64,000 nucleotides of DNA. Origin: Myxococcus stipitatus (GTDB taxonomy: Bacteria; Myxococcota; Myxococcia; Myxococcales; Myxococcaceae). Position numbers and translations under genes: made by a program. The stretch covers positions 62,001 to 126,000 of the forward strand of contig NZ_JAKCFI010000011.1 of assembly GCF_021412625.1 (NCBI RefSeq), in the 5' to 3' direction. The notes under the pieces are model-generated. The model did not search any database. It had not been told where the DNA came from and saw only the letters and a list, made by a program, of their open reading frames with translations. Positions 16,219-24,483 of the stretch are shown here, piece by piece. Within the stretch, counting starts at the first letter, position 1. Each line of letters starts with the position of its first letter.

Positions 16219-16236
16219 GTGTCCTGGGGATGACAG
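16219..16236. promoter_or_regulatory. MrpC-like binding site 2
   Basis: A second GTGTC (16219-16223), N8, GACAG (16232-16236) with exactly the same ten fixed bases as site 1, 67 bases downstream of it and about 360 bases upstream of the fruA start. Two identical near-palindromes in one control region are unlikely by chance. Confidence 0.5.
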
Positions 16237-16588
16237 CGATGACGAACCAACGGACTCGGCGCTGGAATTCAATCCGATTCGCGCACACTTGACACTCTCG
16301 CCAGGGTCGGCTTCGCCACCGCGCTTTCCCGGTGTTAGGGTATTCGTGGCGTTGGACCGGGAGCTGGCTCCAGTGGAGGTGGAGCCCGAAAGGACGCCAG
16401 AAGTCGTCGGTAGTGGAAAGTACGCACGGAGTCGGGTCTTACATCGGTAGGCCGATCCCGGGGTGGCTCAGCGGACGCGAATACGCGACATGCGAACCTC
16501 TTCCCGTTGAGCCGCGATAGCCGGGGGTCGGAAGCAGTCAACACGGCAGTACTGGTCGTTTTCGCCATGGCGGCTGGGGGGCCTTCGC

Positions 16589-17278
16589 ATGGCAACTAAT
16601 CAAGCAGCGATTCGTGTATCCATTCTCGAAGGACCGTGGGCGGCGTGGGAAAGCCTCGCCGATGGCCTGCGCGGTGAAGGAGTGGCCGTGACCTCGGTGA
16701 CGAGGGACGTGCGGCTGTTCCTCGACGGGCTCGGCACGGACCCGCCGCAGGTGGCGGTGATGGACGTGGAGGGTGACAGCGAGGCGGCGGTGGGCTGCTC
16801 CGTCACGGAGGGCATCAACCTGCTGCGCGAGGCCCGCAAGCGGCGCCTCGAGGTCCGCATGTTGTTGCTGTCCGCGGTCAGCTCGCCGGAGATCATCTCC
16901 CAGTGCTTCGACGAGGGAGCCTCCGGCTACCTGTTCCGCAAGGGCCTGGGCACGTCCGCCGTCTCGTCCGCCATCCACTCCCTGGTGCGAGGCGAGCGGC
17001 TGTTCCCGGTGCAGCTGTTGCGCAACGACTTCGAGCACCCGCCGGTGACCTCGCCCACGGCCAGCGTCCTGTTGGCGCTCACGCAGCGCGAGCGGGAGGT
17101 GCTCGCGTACGTGGCGGGCGGCGCGGACAACCTGAAGATCGCCGCGCACCTGCAGATCGCCGAGCGCACCGTCAAGTCGCACGTCACGCAGCTCTACCGG
17201 AAGCTCGGGGCGGAGAACCGCACCCAGCTGGCGCTGCGCGCGTGCCACCTGGGCGTCCGGCCACCGCCGGACCTCTGA
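16589..17278 (+). CDS. fruA: FruA, developmental LuxR-type response regulator
   Basis: This 229-residue NarL/FixJ-type regulator matches in length and sequence the FruA transcription factor that controls fruiting-body formation and sporulation in Myxococcus. Residues 1-130 are an atypical receiver: the predicted phospho-acceptor strand QVAVMDVEGD places an aspartate at position 59, the position reported for FruA, but the N-terminal acidic pair of ordinary receivers is absent (VSILEGPWAAW at that place). Residues about 150-212 are the LuxR helix-turn-helix (LTQREREVLAYVAGG, then AERTVKSHVTQLYRKLG). No kinase gene is adjacent, as expected for an orphan regulator. The start is ATG 16589, giving the family length. 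A shared hairpin lies after the stop. Confidence 0.93.
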   Translation: MATNQAAIRVSILEGPWAAWESLADGLRGEGVAVTSVTRDVRLFLDGLGTDPPQVAVMDVEGDSEAAVGCSVTEGINLLREARKRRLEVRMLLLSAVSSPEIISQCFDEGASGYLFRKGLGTSAVSSAIHSLVRGERLFPVQLLRNDFEHPPVTSPTASVLLALTQREREVLAYVAGGADNLKIAAHLQIAERTVKSHVTQLYRKLGAENRTQLALRACHLGVRPPPDL

Positions 17279-17295
17279 GATGTCGCGCGTCGACG

Positions 17296-17339
17296 CCCGC
17301 CCGCGGCCCGTGCCTCGTCGCATGGGGCCGCCGGGCGGG
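17296..17339. terminator. Shared hairpin between fruA and mbtH
   Basis: The arms CCCGCCCGCGGCCC (17296-17309) and its near complement at 17325-17339, with one extra base, flank a 15-base loop in the gap between convergent fruA and the MbtH gene. It could terminate transcription in both directions. There is no T-run on either side. Confidence 0.5.
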
Positions 17340-17353
17340 GTGTCCGGCGCGCG

Positions 17354-17575
17354 TCAGTGCTTCAGCGCCTGCTCCTCCATCCGCTTGCGCACGCTCAAGG
17401 GCCGCATGTCCGTCCAGACCTGCTGGATGTACTCGAGGCACACGCTCTTGGGCCCCTGCTTGCCCGCGTCGCGCCAGCCCGGCGCGTTCTCCAGGTCCAC
17501 CGGCCAGATGGAGTACTGCTCCTCGTGGTTGACCACGACCTTGTACGTCCTCGTGTCCGCCTGTTCGTCCGCCAT
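17354..17575 (-). CDS. Orphan MbtH-like protein
   Basis: This 73-residue MbtH-family protein is an accessory subunit that binds and activates NRPS adenylation domains. The family signature is complete: [15 protein letters not shown] (N-x-E-x-Q-Y-S-x-W-P), [11 protein letters not shown], then [18 protein letters not shown]. The start is ATG 17575, which gives the normal family size; a longer frame starting at a GTG upstream has no family match. No nonribosomal peptide synthetase is within the window, so it must act on an NRPS encoded elsewhere. It is divergent from the DUF4105 gene. Confidence 0.92.
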   Translation of the reverse strand: MADEQADTRTYKVVVNHEEQYSIWPVDLENAPGWRDAGKQGPKSVCLEYIQQVWTDMRPLSVRKRMEEQALKH

Positions 17576-17718
17576 GTCGATTGCTCCTCGGAGTGGCGGC
17601 ATCTTGCCCTCTTTCGAGGAAAATGGGGCAAGCCGGTGAATCGCGGCGGGCTGGAGGACGACGCCCGGTGCGGTGGGTGAGGGTGGCAGAGCCTGGGTGA
17701 ACGCGAAATACTCCACGG

Positions 17719-18726
17719 ATGCGAACGTTTTCCAATGTCATCACCGCGGGCGTGTTGCTGCTGGGCACGGCCTGGAGCGCGCTGGCCGCGGCGATGATGG
17801 GGGCCGGGCCGGAGGGGCCGCACGTGCTCCGGGCGGTGGGCGCGCTGGTGCTGCTGGGGTTGGCGTCGTGGGTGTGGTCGCGCAAGGGCTCGCGAGTGGG
17901 GGCGGTGGCGGTGGTGGCCCTGGGCTGCGCGGGGCACGCCTTCGCGGTGCGCTCCGTCGCGCCGTCCTCCGAGCGGGACTGGGCCCCGGACCTGGCGCGC
18001 GCGGCGCACGCGGACGTCGAGGGCTCCCGCGTCACCCTCCACGACGTGCGCGACTTCCGCTACCGCTCCACCTCGGACTGGGACGCGGCCTGGTACACGG
18101 CCACCTATGACACGCGCGAGCTGACGGGGGCGTGGTTCATCGTCGAGCCGTTCTCCGGCTTCTACGGCGCGGCGCACACCATGGTGAGCTTCGGCTTCTC
18201 GGACGGGCGCTACGTCGTCTTCTCCGTCGAGGTGCGGCGCGAGAAGGGGGAGACGTTCTCCGCGGTGGGGGGCCTGTTCCGCCAGTTCGAGCTCGTCTAC
18301 GTGGTGGGGGACGAGCGGGACCTGGTCCAGCTGCGCTCCAACCACCGCAAGGACGACGTCTACCTCTACCCGGTGAAGGCGTCGAAGGAGCGCATCTCGG
18401 ACTTCTTCCTCGACATGGTGGCGCGGATGAACGCGCTCCACGCGCGGCCGGAGTTCTACGACTCGCTCGACAACAACTGCACGACGAACCTGGTGCGCCA
18501 CTTCGAGAAGGTGAGCGCGGTGAAGGTGCCGTACGACCACCGCACGCTGCTGCCGGCGTTCTCGGACGCGCTGGCCTACGAGCTCGGCCTCATCGACACG
18601 GACGCGCCGCTGGAGGTGGTGCGCGCGCGGCACCGCATCAACGAGCGGGCCCTCGCGGCGGCCGACCAGCCGGACTTCTCGCGGCGCATCCGCGAGGACG
18701 GGGCCCAGGCCCGCTCAGCGCCCTGA
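17719..18726 (+). CDS. DUF4105 (Lnb N-terminal-like) membrane protein
   Basis: This 335-residue protein has two hydrophobic segments at the N-terminus (residues about 5-27 and 38-56, plus a third near 65-80). A large periplasmic DUF4105 domain follows, marked by [27 protein letters not shown] and [15 protein letters not shown]. The NNC-T motif and the S/A-H-x-x-V-S-F pattern recall a papain-like (NlpC-related) fold, with Cys in NNCTTN and His in AHTM as candidate catalytic residues. This family has no settled function. It is divergent from mbtH, and the 3' end overlaps the next, convergent gene by 12 bases. Confidence 0.85.
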   Translation: MRTFSNVITAGVLLLGTAWSALAAAMMGAGPEGPHVLRAVGALVLLGLASWVWSRKGSRVGAVAVVALGCAGHAFAVRSVAPSSERDWAPDLARAAHADVEGSRVTLHDVRDFRYRSTSDWDAAWYTATYDTRELTGAWFIVEPFSGFYGAAHTMVSFGFSDGRYVVFSVEVRREKGETFSAVGGLFRQFELVYVVGDERDLVQLRSNHRKDDVYLYPVKASKERISDFFLDMVARMNALHARPEFYDSLDNNCTTNLVRHFEKVSAVKVPYDHRTLLPAFSDALAYELGLIDTDAPLEVVRARHRINERALAAADQPDFSRRIREDGAQARSAP

Positions 18727-19446
18727 CGCGGTCGGCCCCCGGCCTTCCAGGTGCCGGGCGTAGTGGCCCTCCAGGGCGGTGAAGTAGCCGCGCTCCTCCC
18801 AGAGCGTGGCGAGCAGCCGGTCCGCCAGCGACTTCACCTCCGTGTCCTCGCCCGGAGTCGGGGTGCGCTCGCCCACGTCGCGGGGATTGCGCAGCACCCG
18901 CGTGGCCTCGACCACGAGCAGGCGGCTGCTCGCGAACAGCCGCCGCAGGGCCTGGTTGACGGGGCGGGCGTCCACCTCCGCGCACGCGGCGATGATGGCG
19001 GCGTGGATTCGCTCCGGGGTGTCGCCCTCCAGGGTGCCGTGGTCCAGGTCGCCCCGGTCCAGCGCGTGGTGGATCAGGTAGCCGTGGTGCAGCGACACGG
19101 AGGCCACGTCCACGCAGTCCTTCACCCACAGCACGAGGAAGACCTTGCGGAAGAGCTTCTTCATGGGCAGCAGCATCAGCCCGCGCAGGTAGCTCACCAG
19201 TCGACCGCCCAGCGCGCGGCCCAGGTGCGAGCCGGCCAGCGCCGTCACCGCCTTGTCCGGCGGCTTCAGGCCCCGCTCCTCGAGGAGCGAGCGGACGAGC
19301 TGCTCGCGCACCTGCGCCAGCGCATAGTCGTCCAGGAAGGGCACGGGGATGAGGGGCGTGAGCCCGGATGCGACGGCGTGCAGGGCCACGCGGCCCATCG
19401 CGGCGGGTGGGACGCTCGACGGCGGCGAGGGCTTGGGCTCGGTCAT
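18715..19446 (-). CDS. Conserved protein of unknown function
   Basis: I do not recognise this 243-residue family. It has a Pro/Ser-rich N-terminus, a helix-rich middle with amphipathic segments (HAVASGLTPLIPVPFLDDYALAQV, then a basic stretch LLPMKKLFRKVFLVLWVKD), and a charged C-terminus. The pattern A-x-G-L-x-P-L-I-P-V-P-F-x-D resembles the membrane-proximal segment seen in some DUF697-like proteins, but the match is weak. It overlaps the DUF4105 gene tail to tail by 12 bases and lies 65 bases from the ketopantoate reductase gene. Confidence 0.7.
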   Translation of the reverse strand: MTEPKPSPPSSVPPAAMGRVALHAVASGLTPLIPVPFLDDYALAQVREQLVRSLLEERGLKPPDKAVTALAGSHLGRALGGRLVSYLRGLMLLPMKKLFRKVFLVLWVKDCVDVASVSLHHGYLIHHALDRGDLDHGTLEGDTPERIHAAIIAACAEVDARPVNQALRRLFASSRLLVVEATRVLRNPRDVGERTPTPGEDTEVKSLADRLLATLWEERGYFTALEGHYARHLEGRGPTASGR

Positions 19447-19511
19447 CGCCCCTTCATATGCCGGACGGGGCCCCCGATTGCAGGCCCCCGTGCGGGTCGC
19501 CCGGCGGGCAC

Positions 19512-20468
19512 TCAGCCGCCCCGGGTGCCCTTCGCGTGCGGGAGGAGCACGGAGTACAGCGTGCTCATGACGGGGGTGGGGATTCCCAGGGCATGGCCCC
19601 GGCGGGCCACGGTGCCCTGGAGGTATTCGACCTCCAGGGGCTTTCCGGCCTCGAAGTCCACCATCATCGACGGGCGCATCTGCGGGCCCAGCCCCTCCAT
19701 GAAGCGCACCACGTCGTCGGGGCGCGTGGAGGTGACGACGCCCTCGGCGGCGGCGACGCGGAGCACCTCCGAGGCGGCCTCGCGGAACATGTCCCGGAAG
19801 AAGGGGCCTTCCCTCAAGGGGCCCACCGACGTCCTCGCCGCGGTACAGAACCCGGCCATGGACGCGAGGAAGGCCAGCTTCTCCCAGAGCGGCCCACGGA
19901 TGTCGGCCACCGCGTCGGTGGTGACGCCCGCGTTCGCGAACACGTCGCGCAGCGTCTGCACGCGCTTGGAGACGCGGGAGGTGTCGCCGAAGGCCTCGCC
20001 CAGCACCACGCGGTTCAGGGTGCCGGCCTGCCTGATGACGCCCGGCTCGCTGATGGCGGTGGAGATGTACGTCGTGCCGCCGATGACGGCGGCCTCGCCC
20101 ACGGCGGCGGCGACCTCGGACGGGCTGTCCACGCCGTTCTGGAGCGTGACGACGACCGCGGTGGCACCTCCCAGGGCGGGCGTATCCGAGGCGGCCGTCA
20201 ACGTCCTCAGCACGGGCAGCACGCTGGCGACGTCGTAGTTCTTCACCGCGAGGAGCACCACGTCCACCGGCCCGATGAGGGCGGCGTCCTCCTCGGCGCG
20301 GACCGCGAGCGTGAAGTCGCCCTCCGAGGAGAGGACGGTGAGGCCCTTGTCGCGCATGGCGCGCAGGTGGGCGCCCCGCGCGAGGAACCGGACGTCATGG
20401 CCCGCGCGCACCAGCCGCGCGCCGTAGTAGCCACCCACTCCACCCGAACCAACGATGGCGAATCGCAT
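19512..20468 (-). CDS. panE: Ketopantoate reductase (2-dehydropantoate 2-reductase)
   Basis: This 318-residue NADPH-dependent reductase of the ApbA/PanE family would convert 2-dehydropantoate to pantoate in coenzyme A synthesis. The Rossmann motif is at the start (FAIVGSGGVGGYYGARLV), and the C-terminal ApbA_C domain holds a conserved lysine in GPLWEKLAFLASM with downstream Ser and Glu (FEAGKPLEVEYLQG). I chose ATG 20468 because the Rossmann strand starts directly there; the longer frame upstream is Arg/Pro-rich and not family-like. It is a single gene. Bacteria often have several paralogues, so it may act on another 2-keto acid. Confidence 0.9.
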   Translation of the reverse strand: MRFAIVGSGGVGGYYGARLVRAGHDVRFLARGAHLRAMRDKGLTVLSSEGDFTLAVRAEEDAALIGPVDVVLLAVKNYDVASVLPVLRTLTAASDTPALGGATAVVVTLQNGVDSPSEVAAAVGEAAVIGGTTYISTAISEPGVIRQAGTLNRVVLGEAFGDTSRVSKRVQTLRDVFANAGVTTDAVADIRGPLWEKLAFLASMAGFCTAARTSVGPLREGPFFRDMFREAASEVLRVAAAEGVVTSTRPDDVVRFMEGLGPQMRPSMMVDFEAGKPLEVEYLQGTVARRGHALGIPTPVMSTLYSVLLPHAKGTRGG

Positions 20469-20711
20469 GGGCCCGGAAGATAGCGCGAAGGTCCCGGGCG
20501 TCCGGCGCTCGATTCCCTCCTTCACGATGCGCGTGGCGGCGCACCGCCGCGGAGTCGGGAACGTCCGGTCGGAACGGCGAGGCCGAAGGACTCCGAGCCC
20601 GGGGGCCGCGCGGGGCGAGACCCCCGGTGTGTCCTTTTCCCGTGGCGCACGCACGCTCCGGTGGTGCCGCCGCGCGTCGAGACGGAGGCTCGCGTCGTGT
20701 CCCGCGTGGCG

Positions 20712-22004
20712 TCAGAGCGCGAGCGCGCGCGCCTGCGTCGCGCCCAGCGTGGTGGCGAGCGCCTCGGGGGGCGGCGTGGTGGCGTTGGCGATGAAGGCGG
20801 CGGTGGCCTCGGGCGTGGCGCAGACGGCGAGGATGCGCTCGGGAATCATGAACGCGCTGAGGAAGGCGTCGGCCACGCGCGTGTCGCGGCTGCCCGTGAA
20901 CAGCAGCTCGCCGACGTGCGGCGCAAGCGGCTGCAACAGCGCGTTGCTCCAGTCGGTGGCGGGCGCCACCGCGGCCCACATCCTCACCTCCGCGTCGTGA
21001 CAGAACGCCTCGTCGAAGGGGCGGTCGGAGCGCAGCGCCTCCTGGATGGAGGCGGCCAGCGAGAAGGCCGACGCGGAGGCGGCGTTGGCTCCCTGTCCGG
21101 CGAGCGGATCGTTCGTCACGTGCGTGTCGCCCACCGCCATGACGAAGCGTCCTCCGCCGAGCGCCGCCCACGGGCGACGCACCACCGGCGTGAACGCGCC
21201 CTGGAGGAACTCGAGCGGTCCCCGCACGCCGAACGCGGACGGGGTGATGCGCTCATAGGTCGACGGCGCGAAGCGATGCAGGAAGTGCAGCAGCAGGGCG
21301 TCGAAGGCGGCGGGGTCCTCGTCGCGTCTGCGCGTGCTCAGCATGGCCAGCTCGCTGCCCGGCAGCGCTTCGATGAGCACGCTGGGGACACGACCGTGCC
21401 GGGTGATGAACTGGGACTCGAACACCTCGCCCTGGCCCGGCACCAGGTTCGCCTGCATGCACGCCGGCTCCGGCATGCGCACGCCGTCGAGGGTGGCCGC
21501 GAAGAGCAGGCGCGGCGGCTGCGCGTGCGGCGACAGCTCGGGGACGCGAGGGAACAGTGACGTCAGGCCACTGCGGCCGGTGGCCACCACCACCAGGGTG
21601 TGTCGCTCGGCCAGCGTCTCCAGCGCCGCGACGTCCACCGCGCCCACCTCCAGCCGGCCGCCGCGCGCCACGAACTCCTCCGCGAGCCGGGGCAGGTACG
21701 CGCGGTAGTCCACGCACAGGCCCGGCTCGCTCAACCGCCCCGTCAGGCTGAAGGGCTGTGGCCCATGCACGTGGATGGCGCAGCGGTCCATGGCCAGCTC
21801 CGCCGCCGCCCAGAAGTCCACCCCCAGCTCGCGCTCGCGCGCCCGCGTCGGCGCGTGATGCGTCACCGTGTTCAACAGCCGCCCGGCGCGCACCCTCGCG
21901 GGCTCCTGCTCCGCGTAGAGCGTCACCGCAACATTCTGCGCCAGCAGCTTCAACCCGAGGTGCAGACCGGCCGTGCCGGCCCCGACGATACCGATGCTCG
22001 CCAT
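20712..22004 (-). CDS. StyA-like FAD-dependent monooxygenase
   Basis: This 430-residue group E-type flavoprotein resembles the styrene/indole monooxygenase oxygenase StyA. It has the FAD-binding GxGxxG near the start (IGIVGAGTAGLHLGLKL), a VVVATGRSG motif near residue 145, and the second FAD motif VMAVGDTHVTNDPLAGQGANAAS near residue 300. StyA enzymes epoxidise alkenes or indole using FADH2 supplied by a separate reductase, StyB. No flavin reductase gene lies beside it. The ATG has a strong ribosome-binding site (AAGGAGAG). It is divergent from the macro/TIR-like gene, with direct repeats between them. Confidence 0.85.
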   Translation of the reverse strand: MASIGIVGAGTAGLHLGLKLLAQNVAVTLYAEQEPARVRAGRLLNTVTHHAPTRARERELGVDFWAAAELAMDRCAIHVHGPQPFSLTGRLSEPGLCVDYRAYLPRLAEEFVARGGRLEVGAVDVAALETLAERHTLVVVATGRSGLTSLFPRVPELSPHAQPPRLLFAATLDGVRMPEPACMQANLVPGQGEVFESQFITRHGRVPSVLIEALPGSELAMLSTRRRDEDPAAFDALLLHFLHRFAPSTYERITPSAFGVRGPLEFLQGAFTPVVRRPWAALGGGRFVMAVGDTHVTNDPLAGQGANAASASAFSLAASIQEALRSDRPFDEAFCHDAEVRMWAAVAPATDWSNALLQPLAPHVGELLFTGSRDTRVADAFLSAFMIPERILAVCATPEATAAFIANATTPPPEALATTLGATQARALAL

Positions 22005-22108
22005 CTGTCTCTCCTTCACTTTTCCCGAGCAGCCGCGCCTGCGCCGCCCAGTCCCCCCGAGGGGCTGAGGGATTCCCGGGTGTTCCGGGGTGTGCACGAC
22101 TTGAATAG

Positions 22109-22148
22109 CACACCCTGAATGGATTCCTTCAAACAGGCCACACCCTGA
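22109..22148. repeat. Two direct repeats in the divergent promoter region
   Basis: The 10-base element CACACCCTGA occurs at 22109-22118 and again at 22139-22148, exactly 30 bases apart (about three helical turns), between the divergent flavoprotein and macro/TIR-like genes. This could be a binding site for a regulator of one or both genes. No regulator gene is adjacent. Confidence 0.4.
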
Positions 22149-22246
22149 GTTGTGAGATCCAGGAGGGTCCACCCGCACCCGTCCTGAATCGGACGGACGC
22201 GGGCGGGGTTGGGATGGTGGGGGCGGGGGACCTACAGTCGAGGGTG

Positions 22247-23248
22247 ATGAGTTCGGTGCTCGACGTGGTGCTGGAAGTGGGCGACGTGACGGCGACGGCC
22301 GCGGACGTCGTGCTGTTCAAGTACGCGCAGCAGCTCTACGGCGCGTCGGGGCAGGCGATGGCGAGGTTGGGGGCGGAGGGGCAGGGGGTGGCGCCGCTCG
22401 AGCTGAGGCCGGGAGAGGTGCGCTTCGTGGAGACCCAGGGGGCGCTGGGGGCGCCGCTGGCGCTCTTCGTCGGGACGGTGCGGCTGGGGGACTTCGGCTA
22501 CCACGAGATCCGCCAGTTCTCCCTGCGCGCGCTCCAGGCGCTCGAGTCCCGTCCCGGGGTGAAGCACGTGGCGGGCACGCTCCATGGCCCCAACTACGGC
22601 CTGGACGAGGACGAGGCCGCGCTCGCCTTCGTGGGCGGACTGGTCGATGCGTTCCAGCGAGGCATCGGCCCTCGGAGCCTGGAGCGCTTCACGGTGGTGG
22701 AGGTGAACGCGCGCCGCGCCGCGCGGCTGCGCAAGGCGCTGGAGCAGGGGCTGGGCGGGACGCCGGGCGTGAAGGCGCTGCCGGACGGCGGTGGCTTCCG
22801 GGTGCAGCGGATGAACGCGTTCGTCCAGGCGCCGCCGCTGGCCACCGCGGGCATCGTGTCCATGGACAAGCCCCACGCCTTCGTGGCGATGCCCTTCAGC
22901 CCGGAGCTCGAGGACACGTTCCACTACGGCATCCTCGGGCCGGTGAAGGCGGCGGGGCTGTTGTGCGAGCGCGTGGACCAGGCCGTGTTCGACGGGCCCA
23001 TCATCCAGCGCATCAAGGAGCGCATCGACAGCGCCAAGGTCGTCATCGCGGACCTGTCGATGGCCAACCCCAACGTGTACCTGGAGGTCGGCTACGCGTG
23101 GGGACGCGGGCGGCCCACGTTGCTGCTGGTGCGCGACGTGCGGGAGCTGCGCTTCGACGTCGCGTCGTACCGCTGCATCGTCTACCGCAGCATCCGCGAG
23201 CTGGAGACGTCGTTGACGCGGGAGCTGGCGCGGCTGCTCGGCGCCTGA
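22247..23248 (+). CDS. Macro-like/TIR-like nucleotide-signalling protein
   Basis: This 333-residue protein has two parts. Residues 1-165 resemble the macro-type fold at the front of M17 aminopeptidases, with alternating strands and helices (LALFVGTVRLGDFGYHEI, KHVAGTLHGPNYGLDEDEAALAFVGGL). Residues 205-333 form a domain of the TIR/nucleoside-deoxyribosyltransferase superfamily: FVAMPFSPELEDTF at 212, IKERIDSAKVVIADLS at 256-271, then NPNVYLEVGYAWGRGRP with Glu280 at the catalytic-glutamate position. Such domains cleave NAD or nucleotides, or bind signalling nucleotides, in several immune systems. The combination of a possible ADP-ribose-binding module with a nucleotide hydrolase is suggestive but unproven. 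I chose ATG 22247 (GAGGGTG before it); ATG 22214 is possible. Confidence 0.75.
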   Translation: MSSVLDVVLEVGDVTATAADVVLFKYAQQLYGASGQAMARLGAEGQGVAPLELRPGEVRFVETQGALGAPLALFVGTVRLGDFGYHEIRQFSLRALQALESRPGVKHVAGTLHGPNYGLDEDEAALAFVGGLVDAFQRGIGPRSLERFTVVEVNARRAARLRKALEQGLGGTPGVKALPDGGGFRVQRMNAFVQAPPLATAGIVSMDKPHAFVAMPFSPELEDTFHYGILGPVKAAGLLCERVDQAVFDGPIIQRIKERIDSAKVVIADLSMANPNVYLEVGYAWGRGRPTLLLVRDVRELRFDVASYRCIVYRSIRELETSLTRELARLLGA

Positions 23249-24349
23249 CTACCAGCCGCGCGCGGCCACCGCCCAGGACGTCGTCACCGCGTCGCCGCGC
23301 AGCACGTGCAGCCGCTCGTGCAGGTTGACGGCGGCGCACACGTGGTTGGGCACCACGCGCACGCGCTCGCCCACGCGCGGGCGCCACGTCGTCGCGGACA
23401 CGTCGAGCAGGCCGTGCTCCTCGGAGAGGCCCCGCACGAGCACGTCGGGCCGGTCCAGCAGCGCCCCGTAGCCGCCCCCGGCCGCGAGGCCCTCTTCCTT
23501 CGCCAGGGCCTTGGAGCCGGCGTCGATGACCACCTGCCCGGGGACGGCGGTGCTCACCACCGTGGCGAGCACGCTGAAGGCGCACTCGCTCCACGCGCAG
23601 GCGCCGACGGCGGCCGTGTTGCGGTCGTTCAGCACGTTGATACCCGGCCGTATCTCCGTGAGGCCCGCCACCTCGTGGGAGCGCCACAGGGTGGGCGTCG
23701 AGCCTCCGCTCACGACCTCGGGGCGCAGGCCCGCCGCCGTCAGCGCGTCCAGGAAGCCGCCCAGGCGCGTGGTCTGCTCCACCAGGGACGCGCCCTGTTC
23801 GGACACGGCGGCGCGCAGGTGGCCCGGATAGAAGATGACGCCCCGGTACGCCACGCCTCCTGTGGTGGTGATGGCGCGGGCGAGCGCGACCGCGTCGTCC
23901 GGTGACTGGACGCCCACGCGCCGCATGCCCATGTCCAGCTCCACCAGCACGCCCACGGTGCGCCCGGCGTCGCGCGCGGCGCGCCCCAGGCCGTCGAGCG
24001 CCTCGGACGAGTCGAGCGCCACCGTCAGCCGCGTGCCAGCGGGAAGGGCCATGAGGCGCGCGAGCCGACCGCGACCCACGGGCGGGTAGGCGAGCAGGAC
24101 GTCGTCGGAGACGGTGGACATGACCTCCGCCTCGCGAGGCGTGGCCACCGTTGCGCCCACGGCGCCGGCCGCGAGCTGGAGCGCGGTCAACTCCGCCGTC
24201 TTGTGCGTCTTCGTGTGCGGACGCCAGCGCAGCCCGTGCTCGCGGGTGTAGTCGGCCACGCGGCGGAGGTTGGCCTCCACCCGGTCCAGGTCCACCAGGG
24301 CGGCGGGGGTGACGAGCGCGTCGAGCGGGGAGTCGTCCATGCGGCGCAT
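23249..24349 (-). CDS. D-threonine aldolase/D-serine dehydratase-like PLP enzyme
   Basis: This 366-residue fold-type III PLP enzyme has an alanine-racemase-type barrel, with the PLP lysine in RPHTKTHK (Lys47) and the C-terminal metal-binding signature PNHVCAAVNLHE (His and Cys for the divalent metal). It ends in the D-serine dehydratase-like domain. Family members cleave D-threonine or related beta-hydroxy-D-amino acids to glycine and aldehyde, or dehydrate D-serine. Substrate preference cannot be read from the sequence. The start may be ATG 24349 or 24340. The 3' end meets the macro/TIR-like gene with no gap. Confidence 0.88.
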   Translation of the reverse strand: MRRMDDSPLDALVTPAALVDLDRVEANLRRVADYTREHGLRWRPHTKTHKTAELTALQLAAGAVGATVATPREAEVMSTVSDDVLLAYPPVGRGRLARLMALPAGTRLTVALDSSEALDGLGRAARDAGRTVGVLVELDMGMRRVGVQSPDDAVALARAITTTGGVAYRGVIFYPGHLRAAVSEQGASLVEQTTRLGGFLDALTAAGLRPEVVSGGSTPTLWRSHEVAGLTEIRPGINVLNDRNTAAVGACAWSECAFSVLATVVSTAVPGQVVIDAGSKALAKEEGLAAGGGYGALLDRPDVLVRGLSEEHGLLDVSATTWRPRVGERVRVVPNHVCAAVNLHERLHVLRGDAVTTSWAVAARGW

Positions 24350-24410
24350 GGTGGCACCGCGCGCGGCCCGGCTCCAGCGAAGGGTGGGGGGAGGGCCGCC
24401 CGGGAGACAC

Positions 24411-24458
24411 CGAGGCCCGCGCGGACCTGGAGGCGACTCCAGGCACCGGCGGGCCTCG
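24411..24458 (-). terminator. Compound hairpin after the prolyl oligopeptidase gene
   Basis: A 10-base outer stem (24411-24420 with 24449-24458, perfect), two symmetrical 5-base internal loops and a perfect 7-base inner stem (CCTGGAG with CTCCAGG, 24426-24432 and 24437-24443) close a GCGA tetraloop. It lies 26 bases after the prolyl oligopeptidase stop on the minus strand and before the D-threonine-aldolase-like gene. GCGA is a stable GNRA loop, so this is a well-formed RNA structure, probably a terminator or 3'-end stabiliser. Confidence 0.65.
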
Positions 24459-24483
24459 TGGACTCAGGCGTCGCGACGTCGCG

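Larger units (their letters stand above)
16070..16588 (+). promoter_or_regulatory. Long intergenic fruA control region
   Basis: These 519 bases between the divergent RDD gene and fruA hold no convincing gene. They contain two copies of the palindrome-like element GTGTC-N8-GACAG (16152-16169 and 16219-16236, listed separately) and a perfect -35-like TTGACA at 16289-16294 with no good -10 at 16-18 bases. The length and position fit the known complex promoter of fruA in Myxococcus, which is activated by the developmental regulator MrpC. Which bases matter here is inference. Confidence 0.55.

Noticed and set aside
16289-16294. Perfect TTGACA upstream of fruA as a promoter
   Set aside because: No -10 element lies at 15-19 bases downstream, and fruA is expected to be activator-dependent. 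I mention it but do not call a promoter.
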